Positions 38,547 to 47,350 are shown, counted from the stretch's first letter. The stretch: DNA of 64,000 nt from Pseudorhodobacter ferrugineus DSM 5888 (GCF_000420745.1 NZ_ATVN01000010.1:79009-143008), one strand, 5' to 3'. Translations and numbers: made by a program. The notes: a model not told the origin generated them from the sequence alone.

Positions 38547-38814
38547 TTCGACTGAAAAATGATGCGGGCTACGTTTCACTTGGTGACAGCTCTCCAATGG
38601 ACCGAACGCTATGGGTAAGCCCACAACCAACGCCCCCAACCTACCGAATCATCTCGGGCGGTTCCACCTCTGGAAGCAATTACAATATATTTTTTCAGCT
38701 CTGGGTTGTTTTTGTCGATTCCCGCCGATTGGCACCTCCAGCCGTCCCCGCGACACGATTGCCTTGGCACAGCCTGCGTGGCATCACCGTGCCAAACAAT
38801 CAAACGGGGCAGCT

Positions 38815-39771
38815 ATGATTTTGACAGACACATTGGTCTTTGCAGGCTCGGCGCTCGACCGCGCGGCCCATCTGCGCCACGATCCGGTAAAAATGGCCGA
38901 TCTTTTGGCCAATGGCGGGCAGGTTTTGCCTCTCTGGCGCGGCAAACCCCTGATCGTGGGCGGCACCAACCTCGCTTGGGTCCCCGCAGGCCACCCCGTT
39001 CTGGCCCACGGCACCGACCCTGTGTTTCTGGGCCTTGATGATGGCATCGCCCGCTTTGCCACCGACATTTCCGATTGGTCGCCCGAAGCAGGGGCCGAGG
39101 CAGTCGAGGTAGGCTTCTTCGACTCCTCGGCCCAGTTTCACCCCGGCCTGCCCGACACCCACGCCTTCCTTGAACTGCGCGGCGTGATGACCCAACTCAC
39201 CCCCCGCGCTGCCGAATTGGTCGCCACCGCCAAGGCCGTTCTGCATTGGCACCGCAGCCACCGCTTTTGTGCCGTCTGTGGCGCGCCGTCCAACCCCATC
39301 AACGCAGGCTGGCAACGGGCCTGCGGCACCTGCGCCGCCCAACATTTCCCCCGCACCGACCCCGTGGTCATCATGCTGGTTCAGCGCGGCAATAAACTGC
39401 TGCTGGGCCGGTCCCCCGGTTGGCCCGAGGGCATGTTTTCCTGCCTTGCAGGCTTTGTCGAACCCGGCGAAACGGTCGAGGCCGCAGTGCGCCGCGAAGT
39501 GCTGGAGGAAACCAATATCACCGTGGGCGATGTGCGCTATGTCGCAAGCCAGCCGTGGCCATTCCCCGCATCCTTGATGATGGGCTTTATTGGCGACGCC
39601 ACCAGCGATGACATCACCATCGACCCGGCCGAACTCGAAGCCGCGATTTGGGTCACGCGCGAAGATATGATGGACATCATGGCAGGTCAGCATCCCACAA
39701 TCCGCCCCGCCCGCAAAGGGGCCATCGCCTATCACCTCATCGCGCATTGGCTTGCAGATACGGCACGTTAA
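38815..39771 (+). CDS. nudC: NAD+ diphosphatase (Nudix)
   Basis: 318 aa. A zinc ribbon CxxC...CxxC (about residues 152-172, CAVCGAP and CGTC) precedes the Nudix box GFVEPGETVEAAVRREVLEETNI (about 212-234), the NudC hallmark. It hydrolyses NAD(H) to NMN and AMP and can remove NAD caps from RNA. The frame is open far upstream, but MILTDTL at 38815, with GGGGC before it, is the family N-terminus. The 268-bp region between cpdB and nudC starts shows no other feature. Confidence 0.93.
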   Translation: MILTDTLVFAGSALDRAAHLRHDPVKMADLLANGGQVLPLWRGKPLIVGGTNLAWVPAGHPVLAHGTDPVFLGLDDGIARFATDISDWSPEAGAEAVEVGFFDSSAQFHPGLPDTHAFLELRGVMTQLTPRAAELVATAKAVLHWHRSHRFCAVCGAPSNPINAGWQRACGTCAAQHFPRTDPVVIMLVQRGNKLLLGRSPGWPEGMFSCLAGFVEPGETVEAAVRREVLEETNITVGDVRYVASQPWPFPASLMMGFIGDATSDDITIDPAELEAAIWVTREDMMDIMAGQHPTIRPARKGAIAYHLIAHWLADTAR

Positions 39772-39897
39772 CTACATTGCGGCAACAAAATCCGATGGAA
39801 CGCCCGTATCGCTGCGAAAATACCTATACGAGTCCGCGAAAAACCTGCACATAAACTGGGCAGAAGCCGAAAACCGGCCAAACTTCAAGGAACAGGC

Positions 39898-40374
39898 ATG
39901 AAACTTAGCGCAAAAGAAGATATCGAGGCCCCGATCGGTTTCGTCACCTCTGTCCTGACCGATTTTGATATGTGGGAACGCGCCGCCATGCGCCGTGGTG
40001 CCGATGTGGATCGTCTCGACAGCCTGCGCAAGCCGGGTGCCGGCATGGAATGGCGGGTCGGTTTTGACTATCGCGGCAAGAAACGCAAAGTCGAATTGAA
40101 ACTGCTTACCCTGACGCCAGATCAACGCCTTGTGTTCGATTGTATGGCTGCCCCCGCCGAGGCTATTTTGTCCATCGACATGGCCGAAATGGGCCCCCGC
40201 CGCACCCGCGTGGTGGTCACTCTCGACATCAAGCCCCGCACCTTGGCCGCACGCTTGTTCCTGCAATCCTTGCGACTTGCCAAGGCCAAGGTCGCCCGCC
40301 GCTTCTCGCGGCGCCTGTCTCAAACCGCCGCAGACATCGAAGATCGCTACAAGGCATCGCAAGTCGGGGTGTAA
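39898..40374 (+). CDS. SRPBCC (START-like) family protein
   Basis: 158 aa. Begins MKLSAKEDIEAPIGFVTSVLTDFDMWERAAMRRG, typical of polyketide-cyclase/SRPBCC ligand-binding proteins of Rhodobacterales. C-terminal basic helix (RRFSRRLSQTAADIEDRYK). No catalytic residues can be named. A hairpin terminator follows at 40488. Confidence 0.75.
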   Translation: MKLSAKEDIEAPIGFVTSVLTDFDMWERAAMRRGADVDRLDSLRKPGAGMEWRVGFDYRGKKRKVELKLLTLTPDQRLVFDCMAAPAEAILSIDMAEMGPRRTRVVVTLDIKPRTLAARLFLQSLRLAKAKVARRFSRRLSQTAADIEDRYKASQVGV

Positions 40375-40487
40375 AGGGCAGGGGCCTGCGCCCTTGCCGC
40401 AAGGGGCAAGTGTTCGCTGTCGCGTTCAATTTTGCCGCGAATTCCAACGCAGCTAATCCCAACCGCAAGCGGCGTATTGGCGGGGGG

Positions 40488-40522
40488 GCAGCCACGGTTC
40501 ACCCAATGGCTGCGGCTCTTTT
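40488..40522 (+). terminator. Terminator after the SRPBCC gene
   Basis: GCAGCCA and TGGCTGC pair around a 12-nt loop and are followed by GGCTCTTTT. It sits 114 bases after the stop, facing the end of the orphan gene. Confidence 0.55.
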
Positions 40523-40538
40523 GAACAGCCGGCATATT

Positions 40539-41381
40539 TTATGTCGAACCGCGCAGCAGGGCCGCTTTCAAGCGGTCGGCCCAAGACGTGCCTTTGGCCT
40601 CAACTTTCTTAAGCGGCTGCAAAATTGGGCCATCAGATACGGGGTTCCCAAAAATGTCTGTAACAGCCAAACGATACCCCTGTGCATCGGTTCCGTCGAT
40701 AACACTCTGATATGCAGCGACGATGTCATTGACCGCACTGCTGGCATCGCCAACTGAATCAGGGTGGCGATAATGCAGCTTTATGGCTTCAATTGCTCTC
40801 GTGCCATGGCCCTCTGAAATCAGACTTGCCCATTTTAACGCAGCATAGCGGTCCGCATGTTCATGGTCGCTGACAAGCTGCGAAAATGGTTTGGTCGCAA
40901 CGGCACGCCGCGCATCGTCCGCCATAGAAAGGATCGAGTCAAATACCATCCGACTGGATTTTGTGACGTCAGTCAGTCCCTCAGACCATTGGCGCTCTGC
41001 AATGGGTAAGGCAGGCACTTTAAACGCTGCGTTGGATCGAAACGAAGGCGGCCTCCCTAGATTGTAATGAAGCCCTTTCGCTCGCCAATTGATCGGGTCA
41101 ACCGCCATTGGTTTGATGCCCATTTCGACCCGTAGATGGTTAGAAAGGCCGTCAGGTGTTGTGCCACCTGTGACAAACGCAGTCAGATACCAATCGCCTT
41201 CAACCTTGAAAACCCAAGCAGAATTGCGCTTCCAGCCAGTACCTTTCATCAAGGCATTCAGGGCTTTGATTGTGTGGTCTTTAAATCGCTGCCCGCATTG
41301 TTGACGTTGATAAAGTGTCATTTCGGGGGATGGGATGATCGGTTTTGGCGCTGGGGTCATAGACGGACTCGCAAATTTCAT
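40539..41381 (-). CDS. Orphan hypothetical protein, 280 aa, likely acquired
   Basis: No family recognised. It begins with a Pro-rich stretch (SPSMTPAPKPIIPSPEM), then a helix-rich region (FKDHTIKALNALMKGTGWKR) and a DUF-like strand block (SAWVFKVEGDWYLTAFVTGG). The coding DNA is visibly AT-richer than its neighbours. It stands alone, between a terminator and the repeat at 41494, which fits horizontal acquisition. No signal peptide. Frame quality supports a real gene. Confidence 0.65.
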   Translation of the reverse strand: MKFASPSMTPAPKPIIPSPEMTLYQRQQCGQRFKDHTIKALNALMKGTGWKRNSAWVFKVEGDWYLTAFVTGGTTPDGLSNHLRVEMGIKPMAVDPINWRAKGLHYNLGRPPSFRSNAAFKVPALPIAERQWSEGLTDVTKSSRMVFDSILSMADDARRAVATKPFSQLVSDHEHADRYAALKWASLISEGHGTRAIEAIKLHYRHPDSVGDASSAVNDIVAAYQSVIDGTDAQGYRLAVTDIFGNPVSDGPILQPLKKVEAKGTSWADRLKAALLRGST

Positions 41382-41493
41382 CCCTTGGCATGCTAGCGGT
41401 GCGTCTCACCCTTATCAACTCTTGCTGCGCCGATCTCTCGTTATGATGCAACGGCGCCAAGTAACGCCCCCTTCACGACAACACAACGATGTC

Positions 41494-41650
41494 CCGTAGG
41501 TCGGGGTTCACCCCGACTCCCGCCCCCCCCCACCGCGCAAACCCGTCTGCGGTCGCAGGTTAATATTTGGTTACTGGTTTTTATAATATATCATAAAATC
41601 AAATTGTTACCAAAATGACCGCGCGCGGACATATCCCTGTCCGCGCGCCG
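41494..41650. repeat. Composite intergenic repeat, copy A
   Basis: Order: hairpin GTCGGGG/CCCCGAC, an AACCCGTCTGCGG-type block, GGTTAATATTTGGTTACT (18 bases, exact in copy B), an AT-rich spacer, then the 19-mer AATGACCGCGCGCGGACAT at 41614. Copy B lies at 46263-46398. The last part doubles as the terminator of the hydrolase gene. Confidence 0.65.
41623..41650 (-). terminator. Terminator of the alpha/beta hydrolase gene
   Basis: GCGCGCGGACA and TGTCCGCGCGC pair perfectly around GGGATA on the minus strand, followed by GGTCATTTTGG. Confidence 0.7.
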
Positions 41651-41660
41651 CCTCCCATCT

Positions 41661-42686
41661 TTACAGCCCGCCAAAAAACGTCGTCACGGCATCAATAACC
41701 GCCGCATGATCGGCCCTCCGCTCGTCGCGGCCCTTTTCACAAACAAAGGCATCTTCCGGCTCTTCTTCCTTCAAAATCTCAAACCCAGCCTCGGTGCACA
41801 GCCCCAAAAAATCGAAATGCGCCAGCGTTTCGGGTTCCAGATACGTCACCCCCTTCGGCAGCATTGCCACCAAAGCCCGCGATTCAATATCCAGATCCAA
41901 CCCCTGAATATCCTCTGGCGCGCCAATCACCAGAATCGGGTGCGCAACGGCCGCAAGACTGGCCTTGGAAAAGCTCTGCGTGCCCCCCAAATCAAACACC
42001 GCAAACCCCGCTATCCGCGCATCCCCCAAATCGCCCTGCATCGCCGCAAGGTCCTCCGGCGACTTTCCCACGCCCCACCCGTCAAACAGCCCGCACACCA
42101 ATTCCCCCGGATGCCCCGCACAAAACGCATCAAACTGCGCCCCGTCATACCGACCACCGGCAAGCGCGACCGCCGTAAACCCGCCCAGCGAATGCCCCGC
42201 TATGAAAATGCGCGCAGGTTCCACCACAGCCCCAATCCCCGCCCCGCCCAGCACATAATCAATCACCCGAGAGATATCGCGCGGACGCTCCCACAGCATT
42301 CGCCGCTGGTCGGGGTCCTTGTCAAACGTCGTCGTACCGGGATGGTTCACCGCCGCCACAATATATCCATCCTCTACCAAAGCCTGCGCCAGCCATGCCT
42401 GATTGTTCGCATTGCCAAACATCCCATGCGACAACACCACCAATGGGTGCGCCCCGCCCACCAATCCGGCATCCCGCACCACCATCACTTGGTCCCAAAC
42501 CTTATTGCCATGCGCGGGCACCTCGGCCCCTTCCTGCATCGTCGGATACCAGACATACCCGTCCAACGGCCGCCCCGCCGCATCCTCAATCTTGAAATCC
42601 ACCACCCCCGTGCGATAGGTCTCCGCCCAAACCCCGCTGGCAAAACTCATCAGAACAAAGGCGGTGGCTGCAATATGACGTTTCAT
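41661..42686 (-). CDS. Secreted alpha/beta hydrolase (dienelactone-hydrolase / PAF-acetylhydrolase-like)
   Basis: 341 aa. Sec signal peptide (MKRHIAATAFVLMSFASGVWA, cleavage after 21). Nucleophile elbow GHSLGG (about residue 170) in an alpha/beta hydrolase fold; SHGMFGNANN is the oxyanion region and LAHFDFLG the likely catalytic His area. Substrate unknown (ester or lipid). Divergent from the membrane-bound AraC regulator with 142 bp between, which contains repeats, so the regulator probably controls this gene. Confidence 0.85.
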   Translation of the reverse strand: MKRHIAATAFVLMSFASGVWAETYRTGVVDFKIEDAAGRPLDGYVWYPTMQEGAEVPAHGNKVWDQVMVVRDAGLVGGAHPLVVLSHGMFGNANNQAWLAQALVEDGYIVAAVNHPGTTTFDKDPDQRRMLWERPRDISRVIDYVLGGAGIGAVVEPARIFIAGHSLGGFTAVALAGGRYDGAQFDAFCAGHPGELVCGLFDGWGVGKSPEDLAAMQGDLGDARIAGFAVFDLGGTQSFSKASLAAVAHPILVIGAPEDIQGLDLDIESRALVAMLPKGVTYLEPETLAHFDFLGLCTEAGFEILKEEEPEDAFVCEKGRDERRADHAAVIDAVTTFFGGL

Positions 42687-42705
42687 GATACGACTCCGAA
42701 TGTTG

Positions 42706-42814
42706 TGGGTTGATGCCTATCACTTCGGCCAAGACCCCAACCGAAACAATGGGTTGATCCCCTGATCGCTGTCCTGAAACCTGATCAAGGACACTGACAG
42801 CAGGATCAAGGACA
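42706..42814. promoter_or_regulatory. Direct repeats in the hydrolase/araC divergent region
   Basis: GATCAAGGACA occurs at 42783-42793 and 42804-42814 (21 bp apart, two helical turns). TGGGTTGAT occurs at 42706-42714 and 42750-42758 (44 bp apart). Direct repeats spaced by whole helical turns are usual AraC-type binding sites. Activator identity inferred from position. Confidence 0.5.
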
Positions 42815-42828
42815 GGTAACGTGCCGAT

Positions 42829-43842
42829 ATGATGGTGTTCCCGCTGCCGCTTTTGACCTTTGTGATGGCCGCCGTTGCAGGCGCGCTGGTCTGGCGGATA
42901 GATTTCGGCCTTACGGTCGCGCGCAATCTCTTTGCCGCCTTCTTTGCCATCGTCGCTTGCGGTGCGCTGCTCGTGGGCCTGCGCTTTGGTTACGGCGTCG
43001 AACAGCTTATCCCCTTGCAACGCGCGCTGCCGCTTTTTGGCGGGCCACTCCTCTACCTCGGCTTTGCCGTCCTCGCCACACCCAGCCTGCAAACCCAGCG
43101 CCTGATTGCCCTGCATCTTGGCATCGCTGTGGCCGCCGCAGCTTTGCCCAACACGCTGCTTGGCTGGGCGGGTTTGGACAGCGTCATCGCCCTCAGCTAC
43201 AGCGTTTACGCCGCTGCAATCTTCTGGCTTTGGCGCAAAGGGCAAAACAACCTCGTTCGCGCCCGCCTTGAAATGGTGGGGGCCTTGCACCGCGCCATGC
43301 TTTGGGCCGCAGGGTTCTTGGTCGCGATGGTGCTTATCGACACCGCCATCGCCATCAGCTTTGCCCTGCAACGCAGCGATAAGGCGGTGCAACTCATTTC
43401 CTTCGGCTCCATTGGGTTGATCGGCCTCATGCTTTTGGCCATCATCACCGCCGCCAGTTTCGGCGCGGCCCGCAAACCGCAGCCCGCCGCTTTGGACCTT
43501 GAGGATGACATGGCAACGCTGGAACAGGCCGCCGCCGTCTTCCTCACCTCGACCCAGCTTTACCTAGATCCCGCGCTGTCCATCGACCGCCTTGCCAAAC
43601 GCATGCACGTCCCCATGCGCAACCTATCCGCCGCGATCAACCAGACCAAGGCGATGAACGTCTCGCAATATGTCAACGGCTTTCGCCTTGCCCACGCCGC
43701 CCGCCTTCTGCGTGATACCGACCAAAGCGTGACCGACATCGCCGCGCAGTCCGGCTTTCTGTCACGTTCGAATTTCTATCGAGAGTTCCAGCGCAGCTAT
43801 ACCCAATCCCCCGCCGCGTATCGGCTGGGGGGCGAGGGGTGA
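42829..43842 (+). CDS. Membrane-tethered AraC-family transcriptional regulator
   Basis: 337 aa. The N-terminal about 220 residues are six to seven hydrophobic segments (a membrane sensor domain), and the C-terminal 105 residues are an AraC-type double HTH (SIDRLAKRMHVPMRNLSAAINQTKAMNVSQYVNGFRL ... DIAAQSGFLSRSNFYREFQRSYTQSP). It is a one-component membrane regulator. Start is ATG 42829 or 42832; no strong ribosome site. Divergent from the alpha/beta hydrolase. Confidence 0.85.
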   Translation: MMVFPLPLLTFVMAAVAGALVWRIDFGLTVARNLFAAFFAIVACGALLVGLRFGYGVEQLIPLQRALPLFGGPLLYLGFAVLATPSLQTQRLIALHLGIAVAAAALPNTLLGWAGLDSVIALSYSVYAAAIFWLWRKGQNNLVRARLEMVGALHRAMLWAAGFLVAMVLIDTAIAISFALQRSDKAVQLISFGSIGLIGLMLLAIITAASFGAARKPQPAALDLEDDMATLEQAAAVFLTSTQLYLDPALSIDRLAKRMHVPMRNLSAAINQTKAMNVSQYVNGFRLAHAARLLRDTDQSVTDIAAQSGFLSRSNFYREFQRSYTQSPAAYRLGGEG

Positions 43843-44076
43843 ACGCCAAGCTTTGATGGCGCTCACAAGCCGAGAGCGAGATGTTCGGTTTCAAGCGGGC
43901 CTGAATGACCGCACTGCGGTGGGTGAGCTCGCTGAATATGCCTCTATGGCGGCTCTTGCCGAACCGTTCAACAAACGGTCGTTTTTGGGAGGCCGTGCAG
44001 ATGCGGCGAATGGCGGCTTGGAGCCCAGAATCACCGATGCTGCTACAATCACCAATGCCTGCTCTGGGGACATGCC

Positions 44077-44202
44077 TTAGCATAGCCCCCAGCTGGATAG
44101 ATAAATCTCTAACAGTGGATTCTGATATAGCACGAACAGTGCTATCAGCAGCACAAGGAAAAATACTCCTGCGATCACTTGGAGGATCGAAGGCCCGCTC
44201 AT
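44077..44202 (-). CDS. 41-aa single-pass membrane protein, coupled to MFS gene
   Basis: MSGPSILQ then a hydrophobic helix (VIAGVFFLVLLIALFVLY) and a short tail to NPLLEIYLSSWGLC. The ATG overlaps the MFS stop (ATGA), and GAAGGG lies 7 bases before. Too short for standard gene finding. Possibly a small accessory subunit of the transporter. No homolog recognised. Confidence 0.6.
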   Translation of the reverse strand: MSGPSILQVIAGVFFLVLLIALFVLYQNPLLEIYLSSWGLC

Positions 44203-45416
44203 GACACCGCCCTTCGCTGTGCCAGCGTGCGTTCCGTGATCGGCCAGTTCAGAACAGCCGCCAGAATGCTCAACCCAATCGCTATGCCCCACGCAATATC
44301 GTAGCTACCGGTCCGGTCATATAGCCAGCCGCCCAGCCAGCCGCCAGCAAATGATCCAAGCTGATGGGCGAAAAAGACGATACCCGCCAGCATCGACATG
44401 TGCTTGACCCCGAAAACAGCGGCAACGGTTCCATTTGTCAGGGGGACGGTGGAGAGCCAGAACAGCCCCATTGCCGCGCCGAAGATGTAGGCGGAAGTCG
44501 CTGTCACCGGAAGGAGGACGAATGCTGCGATGGCGGCTGCGCGGCCAAGGTAAATCCATGATAACAGCATCGGCTTGCGCATGCGCCCGCCCCAGAGCCC
44601 TGCGTAGTAGGTGCCAGCGACGTTCACCAATCCGATCAGGGCCAGAACGATCGTCGCGACGCCGCTGCCCACGCCTTCGTCAGCAAGAAAAGCAGGAAGG
44701 TGAACGGCGATGAACACAACTTGAAAACCACAGGCAAAGAAACCGAGGGACAACAGCCAAAAGTCGCGCTGTCCAAAGGCATCGCGTAGAGCTTGGGCGA
44801 ACGACACGTCTTCATCCGCGCTGGCGATAGGCGCGGGAACGCGGCGGATGCCGAAGGCGAGCGGGAAGATCGCGAGGGCCAGTATGGACAGGACGACCAA
44901 GGCGGTTTGCCATTCGAAGGCAACGATCAGTCCAAGCGAGATAGGCAACATCGCAAACTGTCCAAAAGAGCCCACGGACATGGTGATCCCCATTGCAAGC
45001 GATCGCCGTTCCGGTGCCACAAGGCGACTGATGGCGGCAAAGATCACCGGGAATGTGGTGCCGGACAAGCCAAGCCCGATCAGAACGCCCGCGCCAAGGA
45101 TGAACACGGCTTCACCGCCGACAACACTCATCGTCCAAAGACCCGCCGCATAGAGCACAGCACCGATGGCTACGATGGGCTTGGCCCCGAAGCGATCCGA
45201 CAACATGCCGGTGAAGGGCTGACTGGCCCCCCACACGAGGTTTTGCAGCGCGATGGCGAAGGCGAAGGTCTCGCGCCCCCACCCCTGATCCATGCTCACA
45301 GGTTGCAGGAAAAGCCCGAAAGCGTGTCGCACGCCAAGGGAGATCAAGAGGATCAACGAGCCACAGACAAGCGCGACGCCTGCCCCGTGCCACTTTTCAA
45401 CTGTTTGCGTCGTCAT
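44199..45416 (-). CDS. Major facilitator superfamily transporter
   Basis: 405 aa, about twelve membrane helices. The loop after helix 2 reads FTGMLSDRFGAKPI, the MFS motif A (G-x-x-x-D-R-F/Y-G). The wording is that of the MFS family near nitrate/oxalate-formate antiporter-like carriers of unknown specificity. Its ATG overlaps the MarR stop (ATGA). Likely regulated by the MarR gene immediately upstream, from the palindrome at 45848. Confidence 0.9.
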   Translation of the reverse strand: MTTQTVEKWHGAGVALVCGSLILLISLGVRHAFGLFLQPVSMDQGWGRETFAFAIALQNLVWGASQPFTGMLSDRFGAKPIVAIGAVLYAAGLWTMSVVGGEAVFILGAGVLIGLGLSGTTFPVIFAAISRLVAPERRSLAMGITMSVGSFGQFAMLPISLGLIVAFEWQTALVVLSILALAIFPLAFGIRRVPAPIASADEDVSFAQALRDAFGQRDFWLLSLGFFACGFQVVFIAVHLPAFLADEGVGSGVATIVLALIGLVNVAGTYYAGLWGGRMRKPMLLSWIYLGRAAAIAAFVLLPVTATSAYIFGAAMGLFWLSTVPLTNGTVAAVFGVKHMSMLAGIVFFAHQLGSFAGGWLGGWLYDRTGSYDIAWGIAIGLSILAAVLNWPITERTLAQRRAVS

Positions 45417-45844
45417 GTCTTGTCTCCCATCGCCTGTTCTTCTTTGCCGGTTTGATCGACCACACGGTCCAAGACAGCCAATGTGTCCGCCCCGATGATC
45501 TGTGAAAATTCTTGCTGAGCTTGTTGCCAAAGAGGGACCGCCTCCCGCAGCTTTTCCTGACCGGTGCGGGTCAACGACACCTGACGCGCCCGAGCGTCCT
45601 CGCCGGTTCCAATCTCGACAAGGGTCTGCTTTTCCAGAACGCGCAGGTTGCGGCCCAATGTGCTGCGGTCGAGCCCAACTATCTCGGCCAGTTCGGTGAT
45701 CGAGATGGCCTTGGCTGCCTCAATCCGCCGCAGCAGTCGGAACATCGTGACCTTGATGCCGGAGGGGGCAAGCACCGCGTCGTAGTGAGCGGTGCTTTGC
45801 GCTGCGGCCTGCCGAAGGGCTGTGCAAATGCATCTATCATCCAT
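45413..45844 (-). CDS. MarR-family transcriptional regulator
   Basis: 143 aa. Winged helix with ITELAEIVGLDRSTLGRNLRVLEKQTLVEIGTGEDARARQVSLTRTGQEKL (about 48-98). Upstream of its start there is no ribosome site, but a perfect 16-bp palindrome 3 bases before the ATG, so translation may be leaderless and the gene autorepressed. Ends overlapping the MFS start. Confidence 0.9.
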   Translation of the reverse strand: MDDRCICTALRQAAAQSTAHYDAVLAPSGIKVTMFRLLRRIEAAKAISITELAEIVGLDRSTLGRNLRVLEKQTLVEIGTGEDARARQVSLTRTGQEKLREAVPLWQQAQQEFSQIIGADTLAVLDRVVDQTGKEEQAMGDKT

Positions 45845-45847
45845 ATT

Positions 45848-45863
45848 GCGGGTATATACCCGC
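45848..45863. promoter_or_regulatory. MarR operator, perfect 16-bp palindrome
   Basis: GCGGGTATATACCCGC is self-complementary over all 16 bases, 3 bases upstream of marR ATG. It overlaps the likely core promoter and start, so a MarR dimer bound here would repress the operon. Confidence 0.75.
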
Positions 45864-46262
45864 GTTATTCTTCAAGCAAGGCGTATTTCGCTTCGGAGAA
45901 GCAATCGGCCTTGAAGTGCTGACATCGGTCTGAGCAAACTCAACGACAGCAATGTCCCGATAGCGGTCATCAGTATATGTTCCAAAAACCCTCCTTTTTG
46001 GAACGTCCCCAAAAGGGCCTGTTTTCCGGTGCCAAAATGCCCGTTCAAAACTCAAGCTGTTGTTGAACGATTTTTGCCTCTCATGGGTTAGAGGGCATTC
46101 GTGCGCCGCGCAGCATAGGTTACATTGGGCTCTTTCCAGACTGTCGGTGTACTTGCCTGAATACGTCATAACCATCGCTCACGGTGTGAGTGTCCAAAGC
46201 GATGACTGGTGCCGCCGCTAAAAATCCACGCGTAGGCTGCGCATAAATCGTGAACCTTCACC
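45864..46262. other. Gene-poor gap between marR and the composite repeat
   Basis: About 400 bp without a credible gene. A 112-codon frame on the minus strand (46175 to 45837) runs into marR's operator, lacks a ribosome site and has a composition unlike a protein, so it is rejected. A perfect inverted repeat GTTCCAAAAA/TTTTTGGAAC (45979-46004, 6-nt loop) is the only structured element; it may be a remnant. Confidence 0.4.
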
Positions 46263-46398
46263 GTAGGGTGGGGTTCCAGCCCACCGCACAACGCCGTCCG
46301 CGTTCGCGGGTTAATATTTGGTTACTAAAAAATGCATTATTTCACTAAATCAAAGACTTGCAGAAATGACCGCGCGCGGACATTTGCCTTTGTCCGCA
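46263..46398. repeat. Composite intergenic repeat, copy B
   Basis: Same order as copy A (41494): a GGTGGG/CCCACC hairpin, AACGCCGTCCGCG block, GGTTAATATTTGGTTACT (exact 18 bases), AT-rich spacer, and the 19-mer AATGACCGCGCGCGGACAT (46365-46383). Confidence 0.65.
46373..46397 (-). terminator. Terminator of pheA
   Basis: On the minus strand GCGGACA and TGTCCGC pair around AAGGCAAA, followed by GCGCGGTCATTTC. Weaker than the dapD and hydrolase versions. Confidence 0.5.
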
Positions 46399-46399
46399 T

Positions 46400-47230
46400 T
46401 CAATCCCGCCGCGGATCCGCCGGATAGACCCCCACAATATCATGTTCTGATGTGAAAAATTTCAGCTCTTCCATCGCCAATTTTACATTCGCATCCTCGG
46501 GGTGGCCTTCAATATCGGCATAAAATTCCGTGGCCGTAAAAGACCCGCCCACCATATAGCTTTCCAATTTTGTCATGTTGATACCATTGGTCGCGAATCC
46601 CCCCATCGCCTTGTAAAGCGCGGCCGGAATATTCCGGACCCGAAAGGTAAAGGTTGTCATCATTTTCTGGGCGCGGCGCGAATGATCCGCCTCGCGCGAC
46701 ATCACCAAAAATCGGGTCGTGTTGTTGGATTGGTCCTCGATTTGCCGCGCCAGAACATCCAGCCCGTAAATCTCGCCCGCCAATTCCGATGCCAGCGCCG
46801 CCAGCGCGGGCTCGCCTTTTTCGGCAACAGCCTTGGCCGACCCCGCCGTATCCGCACCCGTCACCGCCGTGATCGCGTGGGTTTTTAAAAAGTCGCGGCA
46901 CTGGCCTAAAAGGACCGTATGGCTCATCGCCTGCTTGACCTGCGAAAGCTGGGTTCCCGGCACGGCCAACAGGTTGATATGAACCCGAACAAAGGCCTCA
47001 TCTATGATCCGCAGCCCTGATCCGGGCAAAAGGGTGTGAATATCCGCGACCCGACCATAGGTCGAATTCTCGACCGGCAGCATCGCCAGATCCACCTCAC
47101 CCGACCGGCACGCCTCGATCGCGTCTTCAAAAGTCCGGCAAGCCACCGCCTCCATCCCGGGGCGGGCCTGACGGCAGGCCTCGTGCGAATAGGCCCCTAA
47201 TTCTCCTTGAAAGGCGATGCGTCCGGTCAT
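46400..47230 (-). CDS. pheA: Prephenate dehydratase
   Basis: 276 aa. Catalytic prephenate dehydratase domain (1-180) with the FQGELGAYSHEA start, PVENSTYGRV and the SNNTTRF motif (about 171-177); C-terminal ACT domain (190-270) with MTKLESYMVGG, the ESxP-type phenylalanine regulatory site. It converts prephenate to phenylpyruvate. Stand-alone, not fused to chorismate mutase. Start at 47230 (MTGRIAF). Divergent from the cytochrome c gene. Confidence 0.94.
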   Translation of the reverse strand: MTGRIAFQGELGAYSHEACRQARPGMEAVACRTFEDAIEACRSGEVDLAMLPVENSTYGRVADIHTLLPGSGLRIIDEAFVRVHINLLAVPGTQLSQVKQAMSHTVLLGQCRDFLKTHAITAVTGADTAGSAKAVAEKGEPALAALASELAGEIYGLDVLARQIEDQSNNTTRFLVMSREADHSRRAQKMMTTFTFRVRNIPAALYKAMGGFATNGINMTKLESYMVGGSFTATEFYADIEGHPEDANVKLAMEELKFFTSEHDIVGVYPADPRRD

Positions 47231-47350
47231 TTTAGGCAATCTCCGTCGATAAAAGCGGCATAAGGGCATTTGGTCGCGCTAGTATACCTTGAATTGGAAG
47301 GTGGGAAGCGGTTAGAAGCACCCAAAGTGAACGCTGATGTGAGGCGCGAC

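Noticed and set aside
37380..38555. 391-codon plus-strand frame opposite cpdB
   Set aside because: Rich in His, Arg, Pro and Gln, typical of the shadow of a GC-rich gene; cpdB on the other strand has all its metal motifs.
43853..44080. 75-codon plus-strand frame after the AraC gene
   Set aside because: No ribosome site, partly overlapping the 41-aa gene region, and a sequence that looks like decayed coding DNA rather than a translated gene.
45837..46175. 112-codon minus-strand frame upstream of marR
   Set aside because: Runs through the palindromic operator into the marR start, lacks a ribosome site and has an implausible amino acid composition.
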